A stretch of 64,000 bases of DNA from contig OZ024882.1 of the NCBI GenBank assembly GCA_964017185.1, forward strand, positions 40,397,988 to 40,461,987, given 5' to 3'. Position 1 is the first letter of the stretch. Each line of letters starts with the position of its first letter. The notes under the pieces are model-generated. The model was not told the origin of the DNA. It did no database searches and saw nothing but the letters and a program-made list of their open reading frames with translations. This document shows, piece after piece, positions 50,001 to 59,015 of the stretch. The stretch is from Rugalucina vietnamica. Its lineage: Eukaryota; Mollusca; Bivalvia; Lucinida; Lucinidae. Both the position numbers and the translations under genes were made by a program.

Positions 50001-50285
50001 CGTTCTACCAACAAAAATACCATAAATACCACTATTTCGTCCTCTCCGACAAAATCGTCACAGTCAACCGCTATCAGTCCAACACTTTCGTCATCAACAG
50101 TAAAAGAAACAACATCATCAACAACGACAGAAATAAGTACAGACCAAGACACAACCATTTCATCAACACCTGTTAGTGGTACAACTTACAAAGAGCAGAC
50201 AACTACTTTAGAGAACAGTGAAGAATTATCTTTTGAACTGCAGACAATGATTTCGTTATTTTTGACAGCTGCTGTCATGATTTAA
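30162..50285 (+). CDS. ADAMTS/MIG-17-like metalloprotease with mucin-like stalk
   Basis: Seventeen exons with consistent phases give 959 aa: 30162-30255, 30865-31079, 34035-34121, 34467-34617, 35133-35227, 36690-36771, 37304-37406, 37675-37768, 40697-40774, 41920-42065, 44522-44559, 45320-45428, 45898-46065, 46482-46599, 47091-47210, 47619-47670, 49156-50285. Residues 1-16 look like a signal peptide. The prodomain has furin-like RRKR (153-156) and RRKRR (252-256). The catalytic domain (about 258-485) starts SIYIEYLVISDY and carries HELGHNIGARHD (426-437) plus Met451 of the Met-turn, so it should be a zinc-active M12B protease. Then come DEQC (511-514), a disintegrin-like/Cys-rich part with DGTPCGNRKWCQGGLC, a six-Cys PLAC-like module (584-618, ending CCGTC), a Thr/Ser stalk of about 320 residues and a hydrophobic tail (948-959) that may be a weak GPI signal. 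No thrombospondin repeat is seen, unlike typical ADAMTS. It probably cleaves matrix or surface proteins; the substrate is unknown. Confidence 0.92.
30283..30518. mobile_element. TGAGCCGCC MITE, copy 1
   Basis: 236 bp with termini TGAGCCGCCTCGTGGGAAAA and the complement ending GAGGCGGCTCA, plus an inner palindrome around GCGAAGCTGATTTGCGCC. It lies 28 bp after the first protease exon. Other copies are at 36,806, 40,426 and 50,421. Confidence 0.8.
31272..31298. repeat. (AAC)n microsatellite
   Basis: Uninterrupted caa repeats in intron 2 of the protease gene. Confidence 0.9.
31369..33960 (+). mobile_element. AGCTCACCTGAGC element with ~14 tandem monomers
   Basis: The left end is a hairpin with TAGCTCACCTGAGCCGAAGG and its complement, then a CGTCC microsatellite. 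The body has monomers of about 140-165 bp, each with AAAAATCTTCTTCTC, 'gaaaccacaaggcccagagc', 'tttcatattttgtgtgtagc' and 'atcctgccaa..catgcccctggggtc'. The right end has a CAGGTGAGC segment (about 33,929). It is related to the array at 61,508-63,998. All ORFs within are products of the repeat. It fills much of intron 2 of the protease gene. Confidence 0.75.
33961..33994. repeat. T run (~34 bases)
   Basis: Directly visible; lies 40 bp upstream of protease exon 3. Confidence 0.95.
34996..35049. repeat. (ATT)n microsatellite
   Basis: Uninterrupted tta repeats in intron 4 of the protease gene. Confidence 0.95.
35743..36540. mobile_element. Non-autonomous TIR element, copy B
   Basis: Inverted partner of the element at 3,226-4,020, with ends CTTCGTTAAAAGTTTAGCAT and ATGCTAAACTTTTGGCGAAG. 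It lies in intron 5 of the protease gene. Confidence 0.65.
36806..37041. mobile_element. TGAGCCGCC MITE, copy 2
   Basis: Same 236-bp layout, with the inner palindrome GCTTCGCAGTTACTGCGAAG. Intron 6 of the protease gene. Confidence 0.8.
38018..40415 (+). mobile_element. Helitron-like element with 151-bp tandem array
   Basis: 5' hairpin TATAGCCCCGCTT...AAGTGGGGGCTATA (38,018-38,048), then about 15 head-to-tail units of 151 bp (text such as 'caaaattttgacggagtt', 'gccct tgattgacgtcag', 'tcaatatcttgagaacg', 'gacaagatctagcttggg'). The 3' hairpin GTCAGA-ttc-TCTGAC (40,392-40,406), AATT and CTAGT close it. A larger block is duplicated inside with an offset of about 725 bp (T-run followed by 'caccctgcaaaaaagctgag' at about 39,610 and 40,337). 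All minus-strand ORFs of 60-94 codons here are repeat translations. Located in intron 8 of the protease gene. Confidence 0.75.
40426..40669. mobile_element. TGAGCCGCC MITE, copy 3
   Basis: Same family, inserted 10 bp after the end of the Helitron-like element and 27 bp before protease exon 9. Confidence 0.75.
40906..41655. mobile_element. TIR element filled with CGTGGTGAATCG motifs
   Basis: Perfect 19-bp inverted termini CCCCGTTTACACATTCACG (40,906-40,924 and complement at 41,637-41,655). The interior is almost entirely short words such as CGTGGTGAATCGTGG, CGTAGCG and their complements in both directions. No coding capacity. Intron 9 of the protease gene. Confidence 0.75.
42103..44206. mobile_element. 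Foldback element with long inverted arms, ~2.1 kb
   Basis: Ends TACAACTGCGTTCAGT and ACTGAACGCAGCTGTA, with TA at both edges. Arms of several hundred bases match in inverse orientation: text around 42,425-42,560 matches the complement of about 43,235-43,365, and 42,120-42,300 matches the complement of about 44,040-44,195. The right arm carries an extra segment of about 0.6 kb. Small ORFs only. Intron 10 of the protease gene. Confidence 0.7.
44902..45230 (+). repeat. Tandem copies of the exon-12 splice acceptor
   Basis: Units of about 51 bp start after (T)TAG at 44,955, 45,006, 45,057, 45,108, 45,161 and 45,212, with a partial unit before. Each begins like true exon 12 (GGAATGGCTTACCTAAATTC at 45,319) and most keep a splice-acceptor-like AG. 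See findings. Confidence 0.8.
45762..45880 (+). pseudogene. Decayed duplicate of protease exon 13
   Basis: Follows an ATTTCAG acceptor and matches exon 13 (45,898) over its first two thirds: ARHD, SGN, then SNSLYLIAGRLP. Relative to the true exon it lacks one base near the start, which breaks the phase. The Met of the Met-turn is Ile and the copy ends in a stop (TGA at 45,880). It sits directly upstream of the functional exon and carries no zinc-binding glutamate, which is on exon 12. Confidence 0.8.
47858..47923. repeat. (CATA)n microsatellite
   Basis: Uninterrupted cata repeats in the last intron of the protease gene. Confidence 0.95.
48096..48600. mobile_element. Tc1/mariner-type MITE, 505 bp
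   Basis: Termini TACAGTCCAACCTGTCTTAA and complement TTAAGACAGGTTGAACTGTA, with TA at the edges. The motif TGCTTGCTTAAGACAGGTG recurs inside. Last intron of the protease gene. Confidence 0.8.
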
Positions 50286-50420
50286 ATTAAAAAGGCTGTC
50301 CTGAAGAACATTTTCAGTATTATTTGTATAATTGATTACGTCTTTCGCGTTTTGGTTCAAACAGATAACGTTTTAAGTATCTGCAATCGGAAAATGAAAG
50401 TGTTTGATTTTGATGACATT

Positions 50421-50623
50421 TGAGCCTGTCCGTGAGAAAACCAACAATTTGGGTTCCGACCAGGTCCTATACAAACCAGATTGTACAAGCACAGAAGATG
50501 GCTAGAGGCTGGAAATTTTGGATTTAGAAAGTAAAGGGATTGTACTATCCGTGTAGCGAAAACAGTCACTGCGAATCTGATCTGCGCCTTTGTAGATTGT
50601 TGGTTTTCCCATGCGAAGGCTCA
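50421..50623. mobile_element. TGAGCCGCC MITE, copy 4, with flanking direct repeat
   Basis: Shorter copy with part of the inner palindrome lost. TTTGATGACATTTGA occurs at both borders, suggesting a target duplication of 12-15 bp. Lies 3' of the protease gene. Confidence 0.75.
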
Positions 50624-50902
50624 TTTGATGACATTTGACAAACTTTTTATCAAATTAAAGTTGAAACAACAAGATTGCAGCCTATTGCTTATTATTTTCC
50701 TTAGAAACTTGCCATACATGATCTGAACGGTACAAGTAGGCAAAGATCAGGAAAAGGCACAATCAGAAAAAGATTCTCACTCCAAAAACCGAGGTGGGAA
50801 AAAACCAAACTAACAATCAGGTATGAATACAATAAAAACACTTTCAAATTGATGATTTACTGATGAAAGTCAAAATAATGTAAGTTGTCCAGCAGCGACG
50901 TG

Positions 50903-50910
<8 letters not shown>

Positions 50911-50935
<25 letters not shown>
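50911..50935. repeat. (GA)n microsatellite
   Basis: Directly visible, ending 1-2 bp beyond the GPCR stop codon. Confidence 0.9.
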
Positions 50936-50936
<1 letters not shown>

Positions 50937-50937
<1 letters not shown>

Positions 50938-53900
50938 CATGCTTCAGATTCTACGATCATCCTGTTGTTATCTTCCCGCGACCTTGTGTTACTTATTAAT
51001 GCTTTACTCTTAAATCGTTCTGCATAATTAGCACATAGCCCTTTGTATAGCTGAAACACTTTTCTGTTAAACAAAAACGACGCCATGAGGCAGATCCCCT
51101 GTCCTGCATTCAACAGAACATAAATGTATCCGAAACATTCGAGCTCTGTGATTTCATAAAAGAAGCCGAATGACCAATAGATACCTGTTATGGTGGAGAA
51201 CTTCAGAAAGATAGCAAACTGGCTACAGATGTTATCCGATTCTGCTTTGAGGTGTTGAACCTTGATTTTCATGATGTCATAGAGGACTCTGCTGAAGAGA
51301 CCAAAGTTGATCAGAATAATGAGACCTAGGGGCAAAGCAAAGACAAGTCCTCTCATTAATCTGGTGTCGATGTAACAGAATTGCCCGCCATAACCCATTG
51401 ACTTGTTGTCCGTCATAATCAGGGATATCATAATATTGGCCAATACAAAGATAAGGGGACAAGAATATGTGTAGGCCGCATATTTCCCCATTTCTACTTT
51501 GGCGTCTCTTTGTGTCAACACGACTGATCGGGTACTGATCTTCAAGGGGGAGTGAAAGTGGTTGTACATTAGCAAGATGCAAGAATTCATTGAAAATGCC
51601 ACCGCAAGCCAGAAATAGTGAACAATTATGCCAAGGGTCACACACAATGGACCATACCCACCAACCCCCATACCAAATTGAAACAACAGCTGGGCAATCA
51701 AGACATTCACGCATAGCATCACAAACATCTTGCCGGGCATAAACCTGAGGTCCTTGAAAATAGCGAACGTGATCAGGGTAATTATGAGACAGATCATGGA
51801 CAGAATGGTACAAACAGCGGAAACAATCGTTAGAACGCTGTAGCCGGTGGGTGTTTCGTCAGTAAAGAACAGTTCGTCTAGGTATTTGTGTTCGTAATCC
51901 GAGATGCATACCTCTACCGTATTTGAGTCAGCTCGTTCGACGACATAATCAGAATCAGAATCGTGCAAGTAATCAAAAACGCCAGACTTGACAGCTTCTT
52001 TATATTGGAGAGTACTTAGAAGAACTCGTGGACAATGAAACAGTCGAGTTAGGTGAATAGTATCAGTATCTGAACCTTTAACAAGTTCCAAATCTAGATC
52101 ATCATCTAGGATATACTTTTCATATGTGATACCTATGTCATACCTGAAATCTCCGTCAATTATATGTAATGGCTTACCGACGTCTGGGTCAATTTGTTTC
52201 AGGGCTGCTAACAGGTAGCTTACACTGCAATCATTAGTTGTCACCACTGTTGCTCGTACAAGCACTACATCAACAGATGTATTCGGAAATACAGAAATAA
52301 CGCTTCTACGGATCGCGCATGTTTTGAAAAGTTTCTCGTTTATAGTTTTGTTCACTGACTGTACGAACTTTCTAGCGATAGAGTCTGTTATATATTCTGT
52401 CGTCGGAGCTTGTATTATCCTAACGGCAAGTTTTACCGCAACTGGGAGATGGTCCGCATCAACATTCTTCTTAAGACATAAACCTTCGACGACATACTGG
52501 TCCAGTGGGCATCTCATCTCACGACAAATTTTCTAGAAGACAAAACAAGTGCAATTTTAGTTGTATATTCCTGCTTAAGCATATAATTTAAATATGCGAG
52601 TGTTTTCATCAAGCTTTAAACAACGTAGTTTTTAGTCTTAAAACCTTGAAGTGTCAGACAAAAATGTATTGAAATAAGAAAGGGACGATTGTTTCCTGTG
52701 TGACATCAATGTACGAGTAACATCATTAACTTTATGTTTAAAAGGTTTTATTTGTTCCGCGGTAAAATGCTAGTTTGAATTTGGTGTGGCATTGAAATAA
52801 TTTAAGGATTGAAATTCAGATTTTAGCTTTCACTGGATGATGAAAAACATTAGGCTGTTTTTAATATCTGTGAAGCCCGAAGGGCTTCTCGGAGACATTA
52901 AAGCAGCTAATGTTTTTCATCGTCCAGTGAAAGCTAAAATCTGAATTTCAATACTTATATTTGGATTTTATATTATCAATCAAGTATCAGATTTTCAATT
53001 GCGCATATCACCGCTCATTTTCATGTTATTTGACATTAAATCCGAAAGTACAAATATGAAGTGCACAAATGTTAATATTTTCATTGGGAAGAAAGATACT
53101 TTCATCTAGGGCGATTGCAATAAAAATGTAAATATTAACATTTGTGCACTTCATATTTGTACTTTCAAATTGTCGAATGTTGGATACTCATCGAGTGATT
53201 AGGGCTGTAATCAAAGATGCCTAGGCAAAACAAAACGTGTCAGCCCAGTAGTTACATAACTTCGTGTACAAACCCACATCATATTTAAACGTGACGAGTT
53301 TACAGATAGATCTTAATTATTACCTTATATGGGTCCATATACCGCCCAACACCGCAGCTTTGGTCTTGTTTCCTGAGCTTCTTTTCGTCTCTGAGTTGGC
53401 TGGACTTCTCTCCTGCCTTCATCTCGGTGTAGACAAAAGTGTCGACGTTAATCGTTACCTTAAAGGGCAGCAACTCTGTGTTTTCATCCCATTTGTTTTC
53501 TGCCAGACACGTGATATTTTCCCTCGTAGACTCGTTTGAGTTACAAAGAAAACACGCTTGATTTTTGTAAACTATCATATTCGATTCTTGTGCAGGTTGT
53601 TGTTGTCGAGTGACGAAATAGGAAACACATGATTCCAAATTGCACGTTTCAGATAAATCGTTATCATATTCGTCCCAGTGACCACTCTGATTACACGACT
53701 TTATAATGTACTCGTAAGAATCTGTCCTACACAGCTTGAACTCTTGTTTTATGTATTCCGGTGGCTTGAACAAGACATCACAAGACTCTGTCACTGACCG
53801 AAGCTCGACTATCGTTTCTGGTGGTTTATTCCTTTCATACAAGGCTAGACACGTCGACTCTAGCTTCCAGGGTATGGGGTCAGTAACGTTATTGCATATC

Positions 53901-54406
53901 GCGCAGTGGTAATTGCGATATAGTTCGAACGTCTTCCAGTTGAAAACTGGCACATGGTCAGCCATCTGTGGAAACTGCTCGGCATTCAAACAACCATCTA
54001 TGTACGTTTCGTCGACGTAATCCTTCGGGCATGATTGGATCGTGAGATAGTGGGGTTTAAACACCAGACGCTTTTTAGGTTGAATATGTTCTGACAACAT
54101 GTCTTCGAGTGGTAAACATTTCAGATCATATTTTCCATTTTGCGGATCATCTTGCGTAGACGTAACAGGAGCATCCGGGCAACAGTCACGTGATAAGTGA
54201 TAACAAGGCTCGCAAGAGCACGTGGAACAGCAGGTCGGCACATCTCCATGTTTATCCGGCGAACGTACAGTATTGTTCCGACTACAAAGTAATGTGTGTG
54301 AACAGACTGCATTTACGTCGTTTGTCAATCCAAACGTTTCTGCTCCAAATGCCATAAAATGAAGGAATGTGACAATAGAATACTTCCAGAGGCCCATTTT
54401 GGACAT
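50937..54406 (-). CDS. Methuselah/secretin-like 7TM receptor with Cys-rich ectodomain
   Basis: Two coding exons: 54,406-53,324 (361 codons, donor AAG|GTAATA) and 52,532-50,937 (acceptor TTCTAG, phase 0, 531 codons plus stop), giving 892 aa. The start ATG (54,406) begins a signal-peptide-like segment of about 22 residues. The ectodomain to about 590 has many Cys, including CCSTCSCEPCYHLSRDCCPD-like text at 59-77 that resembles a somatomedin-B fold, and several N-glycosylation sequons. Seven hydrophobic helices follow, from about 593 to 850. The TM3-side Cys658 and the ECL2 Cys747 in GGQFCYIDTRL can form the usual disulfide. No clear GPS autoproteolysis site was seen. Best fit is family-B/adhesion-like, as in the Methuselah-like receptors expanded in molluscs; the ligand is unknown. 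It is convergent with the protease gene. A further 5' non-coding exon cannot be excluded. Confidence 0.9.
52810..52956. mobile_element. Hairpin MITE in GPCR intron
   Basis: Inverted arms of about 55 bp (ATTGAAATTCAGATTTTAGC ... complement) separated by a short loop that itself contains GCCCGAAGGGC. Confidence 0.8.
53044..53166. mobile_element. Second hairpin MITE in GPCR intron
   Basis: Inverted arms of about 40 bp (GAAAGTACAAATATGAAGTG ... complement) around a loop of about 40 bp. Confidence 0.8.
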
Positions 54407-54409
54407 CAA

Positions 54410-55212
54410 TCATGACCTGAAATAACAGTTTACTGTTTACTGTCAGAGAATCTGACAATAACCTCGCTTCAGAGCTTTTTGTATTATCAGCGTTGAGAAA
54501 AAGGTGCAAAAAATCCCTGCAATAATACCTTGTCATATAGCATATGTGCATATCAAATTTGGTCAAAGCCTGTAAAACTACTCTCAGTGTTCTTATGCCA
54601 AACCAAAGATCACATATTACTAGAGTTAATATTTAAATCAATGGCCGTAAAATGGCATACGGACCAATCAAAATATCTATGTCTGCCAGACATTCTGCAT
54701 TTTTCTTTAAAACTTTTTAAGCACGCCGGAATAATTCACTGAACAAGTAGGCTCGAGATTTTGGATTTAATCGCATGCACATAATTCCATTTTGCTTTTC
54801 TCTTTTTTCTTATTTTTAAACAACGAACAAACATATAACGATAGACAAAATCGTAACTAAATTAAAGAAAATGAAAAGTTTCTTTACCTTTATTTTTATT
54901 ATCAATTTCCATGGTGAGCCTTGGAATATGAATACGATTCATCTATTTGTGACGGACGTACCTTGTGTCAGTGAAGATGAGAACAGCTGTTCCTATGGTA
55001 ACTGTTGCGCTTCGTATGGTGGTGTTGAATTAAATAGTATAACTGTGATCAGCTATATCACGCCTGCGTCTATATATTCTAGAATTTCATTTATAGTGTA
55101 TCACGATTTGCGATGAGTACATTTAGGCATCTGGCGAAGCTATATCTATATATATCAGACACTTCACGCAACGATTATCAAACACCTTGTTCTATTAAAT
55201 GATGCTCTACGT

Positions 55213-55245
<33 letters not shown>

Positions 55246-56100
55246 CTTTATTTAAAGTCGCATACATATATTAACAATCAACATAAGCTCTGTAGATTTT
55301 TTTCTTGCGACTAACTAAGAACATATAATACATATATGCATATTGAGCTGTGGGATCTAATGGACCAGTGACCGAGGACAATCACTGACTTGTGATTTTA
55401 AAACAACAAAAGTCTCCACTGTAAAATTTATATACTAGCAAAAAGTTCTAACCGGCCAGTTCAAAAAAGTAATTTAAAAATGTTAATATTACTCACGTTT
55501 TTTGCGAAATTTGATACTCATGTTTATGATTTTGCGGGCATAGTTTCCGTCAATTTTCATTGAATCTTTTCCGAATGATATTGGATGAAATTCTCACTTG
55601 CAGGAAAATATCTTAAATCCCCAACTTGAAATGCACGTGTAGCTCGAGATGATTCAAATTTACTATTAGTGTCTATTCCATCATCTTGTTGAGACATCCT
55701 AATTGCTCTTTTCTGTTCTGTTGTCGTCATACGCCGCGAGACAATAGACGAAAATTTGGCAGCGTTTCTTATTCATGGTGGTATGAGCCATTGGTCTGAG
55801 TATTTTCCAGTTCGGGACAAAACATTTCATTATTGTAAATTTAACTTTCTTTGTTATTGAAATTGTGTAAAACATAAGATATATTCTATTTGTCTATGTT
55901 GTGTTTTTCTTTGACCTGTCTTTATTATGACTAAACTGACACTGTTGATAAGGCGAATACCTGCAATAAACAATTTCAGTCTGCATTCACGCGTGAGACT
56001 GACTCTGAAATTCCCTCCAAAGGCACAAACCCATTTACCCTGTTTACCCCCATGGGTGAAATCACGGTTGACCCTAAAGGGGTCCTCCAACTGTTGAATG
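54410..56100. other. 5' flank of the GPCR gene and intergenic DNA
   Basis: Contains a relic of the GTCAGATTCTCTGAC hairpin (about 54,440-54,458), an (ATA)n tract at about 55,217-55,243 and unrecognised short ORFs. The 81-codon plus ORF at 54,871-55,116 has a hydrophobic start and a CSYGNCCASYGG stretch but no identifiable domain or splice context. Confidence 0.5.
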
Positions 56101-56308
56101 GGCTTAAGGTTGGCTAGATGGCCTGAGTGCTAGGGTATTAAAAGAATGCAGTTATGAAATTGCTCCCATCTTGGCCTTTATCTACAATGAGTCACTTGCT
56201 CAGGGAACTGTACCAGATGATTGGCGACAGGCAAACGTGGCCCCGGTGTATAAGAAAGGTTAGAAATATGATGAGCTAATTACAGACCGGTGTCACTAAT
56301 TTTCATCT

Positions 56309-59015
56309 CGGTCAGTCTTATTACCGCAGGATACTGCACGATACTGCAGGATACCGCAGGATTGCTCAGGATACCGCAGGATAGAAAAAATACATCAAAA
56401 TACAGTTCCAAAGTGTCATTATAAGATCAAAAATATGTTTTAGTGACCAACTATTGCATTTAGTCAACTTACAATGACATAAACTAGATGCTGTCTTCGT
56501 TTAGTATACCATAGAGATATACACTGTCTGACTGAATACCACAGGATAGCCCGCCCTACAAATAGTTAACTCGAAGAGTGAAACATCATAATGCTCTTAT
56601 TTAACTAAAATCACAATATATTAAGATGTGGTCATCAGATTCTGATTCTGAAAATAAATACTCGTATAGGTCATGTGGGTAATATGTCATGAAAACTAGT
56701 TGTGTAGAGTGTCAAATACCCGTTTACAGCGTATATGAGATAACCATTCAATTTCGCCTGATTCCAAACTCGATACCGCAGGATTCCAATAGGCGGGTTA
56801 AATGATAAACGATAAATGCTTGTTTTGCTTATCTAAAGTCTTAAATTGAATCAAGTTAAATCATTAAATGAAAACTGTCTGAGACTTTGTTTTTGCACTA
56901 ATAATTTATTTATTTCTATTAAAGTACAAAAGCGTAAACCTCCAGAAATAAGACTGCAAAGGGATCATTTGTAGCAGTCACAAAAAGATGAATTAGTTAA
57001 ACCTGGTTGTAACTTCAACTTCAATGGGGATACTCGACAACATCCACTTGTAGACATCAACGTCGAGGAAAATCGGCTGTACATCGGTGAAGCGTGACGT
57101 GCCCCAACATCTTTCCAATAAACTGATGTCACACAACACCATAAAACAGTCCAATGACCAACATGTATTTACACTGTACAGTAACTGATTCTTTTATTTA
57201 TAAGATGGTACGAGCGAGACGAGTTGGATGGATGATTTGAAAGCATCCAGACTCGCAGAGGCAATACAGGATTCCGGTATCATATTCCACGTGGTAACAA
57301 TTCTTGGGAAAAAGGAATGATGATAAGCATTAATACGTGCCTGAATAGGGATAATTTCATGCTGTGGCTTCTTCTTGTAGAGCGTACAGTGGCGGCTACA
57401 GGAGTGGTCTTTTATACTCCACATGGCCAAAAATGTAAAAATTAATGCACACGAAAATAGGTGACAATTCATCCGGAAGTCAACAACCGCGCTGCGCCGT
57501 TTTCCTGCGCAGGAAGACATAATGGTCAGTCGGTGGGTGGGGTATTTTTTCCAAACTTGTGAATGATTATTTCCAAGACTAAGAATTCTCTCCAGTAGAT
57601 ACGAATATCCTGATGTTCTCCGCGAATTCGTGGAGCTTGGGAATCACAGAAATCACAATGACAGCGGCCTAAAATATATTTTTTGATCAATTTTCTTCTC
57701 TCGATGTTGGAGCGCGTCACTCTTCAAAGGGGCACAACTCTCTTGTTGTGATGGTCAGCATATAAAATACGCATGCAAATTAAGTTTTGCAATTATAGTT
57801 AGAAAGGTTGAAAAATTTGTCATATAATATTTAGAACTATCAAGAGTTAGTGTATCAGTATCAATTAACGCATAGTTGCGTAATACGACACGATTATGAC
57901 ACCTTTATATAAACAGATTAATCAGATTATCGATGAGTCGATTAGATGTCATTTAGTATAACAAAAGAAGAAGAAACATTTTGTTTTTCTATATCACATT
58001 TGATGAATTGTAACTTAACTGTTCAACTGTATTGATATTGTTTACCTTTGACTTTGCGATATTATATATAACATAAATAGATAAAATGCATTTGATAGAC
58101 CAGTCCTAAAACGAAAATTCGAATTATAAGTTTTTGCGCTTAGATTCAAACATTTTCAAATGTCAAATGTATACATAAAGAAACACAAACACGTGTTTAA
58201 GTATCAATCAACGCATAGTTACGTAATACGACACGCTTATGACACCGACAATAGACCAAAACTTGAAAACATTATTTTTGTAATATGACTATAGACTGGC
58301 TGAAAACGCAAATTAACTTGCCGCGAATATAAAGTTTGTTTTTAATGTTATTAAATAAGCCTTCTGTACGATTTGCTCACTTCCATGTAGCAAAAAAACG
58401 GAATCAAACATGAACGACCTTCTTGGTTAGGACATTATTTAGTGAACAAAAAATAAAATGTGCATGTACCCGTGAAGTACTCGTGAAACGTGGTCGAAAC
58501 AAAAGCTTAGACCTTTTAGACTAGAAGAACTTCTATTTATTTTGATACAACTTTTTGGGGGTAAGCTAAAAGTTCAAGTATTTTTTGGGTATGCCTGATA
58601 GGACTGGTATTTTTTTGGGGTGGTCGGTAAATCTCAGTATTTTTTTGGTTTGGGGGTAGAAGCTGGGGCCTCGCCTATGTATCCACAAAAAATGAGAGTA
58701 CCCCCCCCCCCTGGGTACTCTCACAAAAAATGAGAGTACCCCCCTGTACTTTTTAAATGTATCTATCCTGTGATGGTATGATTATCTATCCTGCGGTAGT
58801 CTTTGCTTCGACACGGTGATTCATACTGAAAACAAACCTAATAGACCAAAATTATATGACAATACCAATGTTTTAGGGTAAAAAATTTTCAAATACTTTA
58901 CTTATAATCATTTAAGATGAAATATAATATGTAATAAAACTATCCTGCGGTATCCTGAGCAATCCTGCGGTATCCTGCAGTATCCTGCAGTATCCTGCGG
59001 TAATAAGTCCGACCC
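56309..59015. mobile_element. 2.7-kb TIR transposon with 9-bp target duplication (MULE-like?)
   Basis: Terminal inverted repeats of about 70 bp. The outer 17 bases read GGGTCGGACTTATTACC-like on both ends, followed by repeated GCAGGATACTGCAGGATACC text. TTTTCATCT occurs on both sides (56,300-56,308 and 59,016-59,024). A 9-bp duplication is typical of Mutator-like elements, but no transposase is recognised. Inside is a minus-strand fragment of another retroelement and AT-rich filler. Confidence 0.8.
57194..57385 (-). pseudogene. C-terminal fragment of a LINE reverse transcriptase
   Basis: Minus-strand text ARINAYHHSFFPRIVTTWNM followed by IPESCIASASLDAFKSSI matches the tail shared by many non-LTR ORF2 proteins (SFFPRT..WN.LP...). 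It lies within the 2.7-kb transposon, so that element has captured or been hit by a retroelement piece. Confidence 0.65.

Noticed and set aside
49400..50158. 252-codon minus ORF rich in Val and Asp
   Set aside because: Antisense shadow of the Ser/Thr-rich stalk exon of the protease.
51277..51813. 178-codon minus ORF
   Set aside because: Shifted-frame shadow of the GPCR transmembrane exon.
54871..55116. Possible small secreted Cys-rich peptide (MKSFFTFIFIINF...)
   Set aside because: No homologous motif, promoter, splice site or repeat copy supports it; an AT-rich hydrophobic start arises easily by chance.
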